Source: Scalesia atractyloides (lineage: Eukaryota > Streptophyta > Magnoliopsida > Asterales > Asteraceae). Taken from it: a stretch of DNA of 64,000 nucleotides. Both the position numbers and the translations under genes were made by a program. This document shows positions 56,841 through 64,000 of this stretch, piece after piece (position 1 is the stretch's first letter; the number at the start of each line of letters is the position of its first letter). Under the pieces are notes generated by a model, which was not told the DNA's origin, did not search any database, and was given only the letters and a program-made list of their open reading frames with translations. The DNA lies in assembly GCA_947069175.1 (NCBI GenBank), contig CAMTDV010000007.1, forward strand, positions 54,889,583-54,953,582. Direction: 5' to 3'.

Positions 56841-57357
56841 ATTACCTTGGAGGTTAGTGTGATTCCTCAAGTCACACTACCATGAGTATGAACATTACTT
56901 GAATGTTAACATAAGAGGACCTTAATGGTTGATTATTAGTCCCGGTCGCATTGACCTTAATGACTTGGAGGCTTGAACTTAGTCCACCACCTCTAGATAG
57001 AATGATAACTTCCTTTAACTATCATGATAGAAGACCCTTTCGTTCTTAACTATCATTATATAATTGGCCAAATGTGTGATCTGTGCCACTTGGCTAAATC
57101 AAAACCATTAAGATCTATTTTGGAATTATATAGCTGATCAATTCGAGTAAAATCGAGACGATCGCTTGAAGAAGATAAGTACATATATATATAATTCTAA
57201 AATATTTCATTAAATGATTATATGAAATTACAATACTTGAAGGAAATAAATAAATAAACTGATTATCCATGCAAGGACTAAAAAGAAATAACTTGTCCAC
57301 GCAGGGACTAAAGAAATAACAATGTCCACGTAGGGACTATATATAATAGAAGAGACT
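56841..57357. other. Leader between the tandem array and the upstream ORF
   Basis: AT-rich. A short phrase (C.CGCAGGGACTAA.GAAATAAC) is repeated three times in 57,260-57,345. No gene. Confidence 0.5.
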
Positions 57358-58448
57358 TCACTCATCGTTCTTTCCTTTGACCAACTTGGAGAGTTTCTTG
57401 AAGAACTTGTTTGTCTTCTTCTCCGTTTTCTCCGCTTGCTGCTGCATCTCTTTCATCCGTTCCAAGGCCTCATTAATGGCCTCAAGTGGTGGCGGAGGTT
57501 GTGGTTGTGGCATAGCCGGATACTGGTACCCATAAGTTGGATATCCAATCGATGGAAAAGTAGGTGGGAAAGGAGACGGGTAAAGTGCGTTGTGCATAAC
57601 CGCCTGCATGTAGGGGTCTTGCGACCATGCTTGATAGTCTACTGGTGTAGACAGGTTAAAAGGATCATATCCAGACGTGTCTGGATATGTGGGGATTGGG
57701 TTAGTATAACCCGATGGTGGTGGTTGAACAACAGGTGTTGGTGTTGATTCCACTATAGGTGAAACATTTGAGGGTCCACCCATTTGTGGGTCCTCTTGAA
57801 TTGGGGGTAAGAGTTGGGAAAAGGTGGCAGCGATCCCTACCTTTGTCCGGCACGTACCGACATACGTGCTCCAACTTCCTTCTTGGTGGTTCAGGTGGTG
57901 GTTGAGGTTGGTCCACCGGTTCCATGTGGACATCTTCTTGTACTGGGGGTGGTTGAGAGTGATGAGAAGGAGTGTGGGCGAAGGTGAATTGATTCTAATA
58001 TTGGTCCTACTCATTAGGACCTTGGTAGGGCGATCCGGCATATGAGTTTGAATCGCTTGAAATTTCAATGGGATGCGCATTCGATCCCGATGGCGGCATC
58101 TCCGAGTCGGAGTCCTCGTCCATAGGGTTTGGGCTGGTCCAATTGATTTTGATCGGCTGGAGATGTGTTAAAGTAATGGTTAAAGTTAAAAATTCTTCAT
58201 GGTAGAGGATGAGAATGGTAATGGTGAGAATGGTATGAATGATATGAGTGGTGAAAGTGGTAAGAATTTTGGGAATGTGAGGGCGAGTGTCTATTAGAGA
58301 CAGAACGTCTCACTGGTAGCCAAGGAGACGAATCTCCTGATTCTTGGTAGGTATCTGAGTTGTGAGGTTGAGGGGGAATATGCCCCGATGGTCCTCCCCT
58401 CATTGGACCTTTTCCTCTTCCACTTTGTCCTCCTACACGTGGCGGCAT
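57358..58448 (-). pseudogene. Extra proline-rich ORF upstream of gag
   Basis: An ATG at 58448 opens MPPRVGGQSGRGKGPMRGGP, a Gly/Arg-rich start followed by serine- and histidine-rich text. After a gap of disrupted frame it goes on with MDEDSDSEMPPSG.NAHPIEIS-like text, many proline runs, GYTNPIPTYPDTSGYDPFNL and a C-terminal helix (NEALERMKEMQQQAEKTEKK, then FFKKLSKLVKGKNDE) that looks like a coiled coil. Stops near 58,000 and frame changes break it. I do not recognise a domain. I remember similar proteins in Asteraceae retrotransposons, always ahead of gag. RNA binding by the basic start is a guess. Confidence 0.6.
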
Positions 58449-58605
58449 TTTCCTGTTTAAAAACCAATTCAAAAACAATACTAATAACTTAATAATGAAA
58501 ATGAGTAATCCTAGGTCAATGCCTAGACTCGGAAGTCTAAGGAGTGTGCTCGTGTAAGTTTGAGATTAAACACAAGAAGGATAGTGTTTAATTCTCTCAA
58601 ATGTT

Positions 58606-58619
58606 GGCTCTGATACCAA
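58606..58619 (-). promoter_or_regulatory. Primer binding site, initiator methionine tRNA (minus strand)
   Basis: Minus strand TTGGTATCAGAGCC, three bases inside the LTR edge at 58622. Same primer as the plus-strand element. Confidence 0.92.
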
Positions 58620-58621
58620 CC

Positions 58622-61600
58622 TGTCACACCCTGAATTTCCATCCCAAATCCATACACTGGTGGGCCCGGGTGGGGAGTATCGTGACGTTAGGTGATAACA
58701 TCATAGTCAATTAAACACGGCACAACGGAAGTCTTGAGTAAAATTACTATTACAAACAAAATGTTCAAAATAAAATAATATACAGTCTTACAATAGAAGA
58801 TCCACAGGCGGATCATTAAAATGTACAAGAAAGAATATAAAACAGACTTTAGGGCAGATCTAAGGATTTGCAAGATCCTCTTATTCACTACCGAGCAGCT
58901 TCCGGCCTGTATTGTACCTGCAGTTAGCCTTTGGACGATACGTCAGCTTTCGCTGGTAAATACACCCAACTGACTCATTTTGAAAACATTTTAAAATGAT
59001 TTTTAAGTGCAAAACGGCACAAAACCTTTTATTAACTTTGGAAAGTTGACCTTGCAACCTTGTATCAGATTCACATGTTTGTCAATACATACAGGGCCCA
59101 GTACGGAAACCGAGACATGATTAACTACACACCACTTACAAACTCACGAAGGAGTTATCCCCAACGTCTTGGGTAATTTGCATATGAGCGTCTGTCAGGT
59201 GTATGCCTACATCCCGCGCAAAGGTCATGGCCAATAACTAATGTATTGAGCCGAGGATATCCAGGACACGGTAATTTAACCCCCGATGTTTAAGTTATCA
59301 AACAAAACTGATTAAAACGAAATATGTGGGTTTGCTAGCCACAAACGGGCATTCGATTGACCCCATTTCGGACCAAGCGGTAATAATTTACCGATTCCCA
59401 AGCCCATACAGGGAAAATAAGTTGAGAGTATTTACCTGAGCTAGTCTTCTTTCAAAATTCAATAACTCAACCGTATACAAAAGTACTAACGTGCAGATAG
59501 CATTTACCGGCAAGGCTCTATTCTGGATTATGGCATAAGCTAACCAATTAAATACCATCGGTCTTTATTTAAGTCATAGACTTAGACCGAGTAATGTACA
59601 TGATCAAAACGTATAACGCTTAATTAAACGATGATCGGGTAGAATGTAGTTTAAACCCGACAAGTACTTTGACTTGCATAATATGGGTAAACAATTAACA
59701 TTCTGGATTTTGAGATTAAAATGATAAGGTTAAACCCATTTCGGTTAAATTTCGTAAACTAGTGTGTAATCAACCGTTTGCTTAAAAGTGATAATGGGTA
59801 ACCGGATAAGTCATGGACAAGTTCTATATGCCATTATATTTTAAATAAGTTAAAATATCAGTAGGATATCAACTTGTATGCCCGTTAAGGTTTTAAAACG
59901 AAACTATGCCTCATAAGGGTGTTTTGGTAATTTCATACCATATAAAAGGAACTTGAATATAATTTAATGTTATAATTATAATTATTCTGGAAAAACACTT
60001 TATTTATGATATAATATCAGTAGGATACCAATTATATGTGTATTTTACCTTTTATGACCAAACTATGCACCGAAGAGGCATTTTGGTCATTTTACACATA
60101 GTTTATAAATTATTTGGGATTCTGAGTTTATAACATATACCTACTGTAAATATGTTTAAAATAAGCTTTAAAATCAGTAGGTATCAAGTCTTGGTCAATA
60201 ATATGGTTTAAAACCATACTATGCGTCGAAACGGCGCTTATGTCGTAAAATGACGTCTTTATGCGACATTTATGAAAACTGATATTAGGGTCAGATTAAA
60301 ATGTTTAAAATATGTTATTTAATATACCATATCAGTAGGTAAATGATTTATCTTGAAAAGATTGATTAAAATCATTTTATGAGTCACAAGGGCTAAAACC
60401 GTCATTCATCGACATAGTTTAAGGATTTGCTTGAAAACTCAGTTTATAACTTAGTTTAACACACCAAATAATCCTACTTATAATATTACATCAGTAGAAA
60501 ACTCATTTTCAAGTTCATCACTATTTAAAACCTTATTTTATGCAAAAAGGACATTTGATCAAAGATGTCATAATTATGAAACTTGGGCATAAACTTGGAT
60601 TCTGATTATGATCATGTAATATAACCTCAGAGGGTTATGCTACATTATATTATGATCATAATGCAACTTTAGATCAGTAGGTAACTAATCTAAATCGGGT
60701 CAGAATCGAAAGTCAAAGCAGAAGTCAAACTTCACGACTTTCGGTTGCGAACCGACCCTAGATCTGAAATTGACGAGCCGAACATGTTCTTACATGTTCT
60801 AATAATTATTACCAACTTGTTTAAGTGTCAAAACAGGTTTCATAACATATATAAGATCAATTTATGTTTTTTCCGAAAAATGGCATGTTTGACATTTTAA
60901 TATCATAACTTTGACCCGTCAATTGGTCTAGCAAACGTGATCTTTAGGAGGTTCCCTTTATAGGGATTAACACCTATCTTATTACGATCACTTAGCCATG
61001 TTCATTTCGAACAATGGCTGGACCATATGGTCTTAACCGAAAGTCATAGCATTTTCCGTAAAACGCTTGACTTTTGGCTATAAAAGCCTATAAACGAAAA
61101 TGCACAAAGAATGAACACTTACCAGTGATTCCTAAGGTGCAAAAGAACTATGGATTCTCCTTTTAGCTAGGAACTTCCAGAGGAGGGAGAAGAGTTGTGA
61201 TTTAGAAAGGTGCAAGTTCAAATGGTGAACTTGAGCACCTTTTTATAGTTGGAGAACTCAAAGGAGGTGAAGCCAGGTGTTTAGGGGTGTAAGAGGGAGC
61301 TTACAAGTGTCCCAAAACGTGGCATAGCAGTTTGGGAAGCCATGGTTTCGAAAATACGGTTTTGAAGTTTTGTTTGGAGACCAAGCATCACTTTCTGTTG
61401 CAGACCCTTTCTCGCGCCCCGCGAGAGACACAGGCTATGTCTCTCGCGACCCGCGACCGACCCATGGCCAGTTTCAAAGTTTGACACTTTTAACCTTAAC
61501 TTTATAAAGCTTCTAAAAACCTTTTTAAACATTTTTTTGGCACTTTTAGCCTCCGTAGCCAATATTTGGCATACCCGGGATTATGCCCGGACATTGTCGA

Positions 61601-62057
61601 GCTCTCGGTTCGTTAAAAGGTCACTTAGAGGTATAAATTAACATGTTGACACTTTTAATCCGTTCATTATCCAACTTTTATATATTATTGGATTTAATCA
61701 CTCTCGTCCAACAAACAGGAGATATGAGAGTTAGGACTACGTAAAGGATCACTCAGAGGCTCAGTATAAGCATGTTGACTCTGATGTCACTAAGAGGTTA
61801 GGCATGTTGACACAACGGTCACTCAGAGGCCGAGTTTAAGCATAACGACACTAATGGTCGTTCAGAGGCTACGTGTTATGCATAACGACACTAATGGTCG
61901 TTCAGAGGCTAGGTTTATGCATGTTGACATCAGAAGTCATTCAGAGGCTCAGTTTGAGCATGCTGTCACTTTTAGTCCATATTAGTCTTTAATTGACTAT
62001 ATTAAAAATACAACACGTGTCACTATATTATTGGACACGATTTTACAGGGTGTTACA
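58622..62057 (-). repeat. 5' LTR of the LTR-1 element
   Basis: Begins TGTCACACCCTGAATTTCC and ends GGGTGTTACA; followed by ATCTACCAC. It is 3,436 bp and matches 43,787-47,191 along its whole length with scattered substitutions and a few small indels. The largest is one additional CAGAGGC unit near 61,840-61,890. Confidence 0.93.
59857..60690. repeat. 157-bp-period array in the right LTR-1 copy
   Basis: Anchors ATCAGTAGG at 59857, 60016, 60173, 60331, 60490 and 60673, the same ladder as in the solo LTR. Confidence 0.85.
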
Positions 62058-63075
62058 ATCTACCACAATGATGCTACAATAATTATTATAGGATAAGAAA
62101 CGAGTACCGCAATACAAAATGTTGGCCCCGCCGCATCATATGGGTTTTCTACTAGTTTAGTTATATTAGCTTGTAGTTTGTTATAAAAATTCTTAATAGG
62201 TATTATTTAGTTGTAACGATAAACGATATACCAGGTCTTAGTGGGGTCATTTTGGGTGAAGTGTCATTTATTTGCTTGTATTTGGTTGTAACGTGTGTAA
62301 ATAGGACGTATTTATATGCATTGTTTATATTTTGTTAAAGGGTCATATTTGGGTGTAGTGACTTATCTTGAGCTACATTTGGTTGAAATGATTTTAATGT
62401 GTCACTTTTGCTTAGAATGGGTCCTAACGAGTAAAGTGGCTTACATTTAGTTAATATTTGTTTGTAACTTGTTATTATAATGGGTATATTTGGTTGTAAC
62501 AAGTCATAATGTGTGGGTTCTTTTGGGTGAAGACGTGAGTTGGCTTATGTTTAGTTATATTTGCTGTAATTTGTTATAGTGGATCTTAATAGGAAATATT
62601 TGGTTTATATAAAGGAGTCATATTGGTTATTTTATGTACTGACCTATATTTGGTTATAATATGTATAAAGGAGTCATATTGATTATTTGTATATGTCCTA
62701 TAATTCGTAGTAAGAGTTAGCTGTAATGTGCCAAATTTGGTTACACACTTGTCTTGGGGTATATTTGGTGTGCCTTAATAGCTCAGCTTTATCAAATGGG
62801 TCATAATGGGGCTCAATAGATGATTATGGGTTTAGTGACTTATACATGGTTGTAATCAAGGACGTCAGCCTCCATCGACTTTTGCTCCTGTTGTTAGTTT
62901 TATCGAAAATCTTTGAAAATTTTTATTTGTAGTTTAAAATATTGGATTTTTAAGAGTACGTCCCCCACCGAGTTTTTGTCAAGCTCGGTTGTAACGCGTC
63001 TTAAGTAATTATAGGTACAGGCGTTGCAAAACAAATAATGCCATGGGTGTGAAAGAAAAAAAAAGAGTGATGATG
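62058..63075. repeat. Second full copy of the LTR-1 flank
   Basis: Copy of 47,192-48,203 with the Helitron end (CTAG at 62152-62155) and the G/T-rich tract, ending with TGATG before LTR-2. Only small differences from the first copy. Confidence 0.92.
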
Positions 63076-64000
63076 TGTCACACCCCGAATCGCAGCGGAA
63101 ATAAAAGTCGGGGCATATTGGGTTATCATTAAAGCTCAGGACATTTACTATAAGGTTTCATATTTATTATTCCAATTTAAAGAAGGAATTACAATAAACA
63201 TACAAGCACAACATGTTCTAAACACAACATTCATGAACTCTTTATTTTTCTTCTAAGGCAAATTTCCTATGTGTTCTTTGCTTCAACCTGTTCACCTGTA
63301 TCATGTGTAAAAATGGTTTTTGGGTCAACAAAAGTTGGCGAATGAATCTTATTTAAACATTTAAACGAATTAGTTATATTGGTTATTTAAATAAAAATGT
63401 GCATAAACTAAATATGAGTAAACGCATATATAAATTTAACCATAAACAACATAATATCAATTAATGCACACACATGCATATCAAATGATGAACAATGAGA
63501 TCAAGGCTCAATCAAACGGAACTGATCTAATGAGTCATCTGATGCTCAACTCGTCTCCAACGAGGAACTGATGGGCCTAATGAATGATTTGCACACAACT
63601 TGACAAAATGTAAACACGCAGTACAACAAATAACATTTACATCACACATTAGATCATATAATGGTAATAGCACAAGTATTTGAATAAACGACACATGATA
63701 CACCCCAAAACATGAATAAAAAGGGAATTTGTAAGGATTCACCCACAGTGGGTGGGTTCCTTGCTTGATAATGATTGCGCACGAATTTGAGAATTTGATC
63801 AACGAACGATTACTAACCTAAAATAATAATGCAATTATTCGATAAATATAAACGATTTAATATTTCGATTTAATGCTTTTGTTAGATTTTTAGGTTACTT
63901 TTATTTTAAAATCTTTGAAAATTGTATTTTTAAGTATTTTTAATTAATTTTTAACTAAAATAAATATACTTAAGTAATATAAATAAATAAAATAAAATAA
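63076..64000 (-). repeat. LTR-2, second copy, cut by the window end
   Basis: Starts TGTCACACCCCGAATCGCAG and follows 48,204-49,128 closely. The tRNA-like cassettes would come just after the window edge. Confidence 0.92.

Larger units (their letters stand above)
52158..62057 (-). mobile_element. Ty3/Gypsy element of family LTR-1, minus strand, 3' part lost
   Basis: Reading leftwards from the right: 5' LTR (62,057-58,622), Met-tRNA primer site, an extra upstream gene, a 103-bp tandem array, gag with zinc knuckles, protease, reverse transcriptase, RNase H and part of integrase. It stops at 52,158 inside integrase; the rest of integrase, any chromodomain, the purine tract and 3' LTR are gone. 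Protein blocks place it near the Tekay/Del chromoviruses, although the chromodomain itself cannot be seen. Coding parts carry a few stops and shifts, fewer than the element at 22,526. Confidence 0.9.

Noticed and set aside
57436..57747. 103-codon plus-strand frame rich in Trp and Arg
   Set aside because: It is the reverse of the proline-rich upstream ORF; Trp/Arg enrichment is what antisense Pro/Gly codons give.

Overview
This window looks like AT-rich intergenic DNA from a dicot nuclear genome, made almost entirely of nested and decayed transposable elements. Tekay/Del-like chromoviruses, a CACTA element with a tnp2 transposase, hAT and Mutator-like elements, a Harbinger-type MYB-like gene and Helitron ends all point to a plant. 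The retroelement protein style reminds me of the daisy family (Asteraceae), but that is memory-based and unproven. I see no intact single-copy host gene, no functional rRNA or tRNA gene and no CRISPR.

Region 1-10,490: decayed intergenic DNA with small class II elements. A hAT-like element lies at 3,324-4,319 (8-bp target duplication, 7 of 8 matching). A GGCGC-rich inverted-repeat element lies at 5,229-5,676. A Mutator-like element with long inverted ends lies at 7,108-8,369 and carries a fragment that looks like exon 1 of DNA polymerase alpha (Pack-MULE). A Harbinger-associated MYB-like gene lies at 9,017-10,216 on the minus strand.

Region 10,491-31,413: one 20.9-kb CACTA (En/Spm) element with perfect 14-bp CACTAGTACAAAAA ends, a 3-bp ATT target duplication and subterminal TGACGG-type repeats. 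On the minus strand it holds a broken tnp2 transposase gene (17,755-21,018) and a second CACTA gene (13,990-16,242, with a DUF8039-like stretch). Two later insertions split it: a solo LTR (11,875-13,782, TSD GTTGT) and an 8.5-kb plus-strand Tekay-like retrotransposon (22,526-31,072, TSD TAAAA) that has lost most of gag.

Region 31,414-43,786: Helitron ends (32,700; 39,494 on the minus strand; 40,119 and 40,572), a hAT remnant (35,770), a hAT element with a perfect 8-bp TSD (37,810-38,968), short tandem repeats, and a solo LTR (41,364-42,686, TSD TTTTA).

Region 43,787-64,000: a duplicated retrotransposon block. A 3.4-kb LTR family (here LTR-1) occurs as a solo LTR with TSD ATCTA (43,787-47,191), as a 1-kb fragment (50,754-51,756), and as the 5' LTR (58,622-62,057) of a minus-strand Ty3/Gypsy element whose integrase is cut off at 52,158. 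All three copies run into the same flanking DNA (ATCTACCAC...), so they come from duplication and not from three insertions. A second LTR family (LTR-2, 48,204-50,303 and 63,076-end) is repeated with it. LTR-1 contains an internal ladder with a period near 157 bp. LTR-2 and its relative inside the CACTA element carry several tRNA-like cassettes, the least expected feature of the window.
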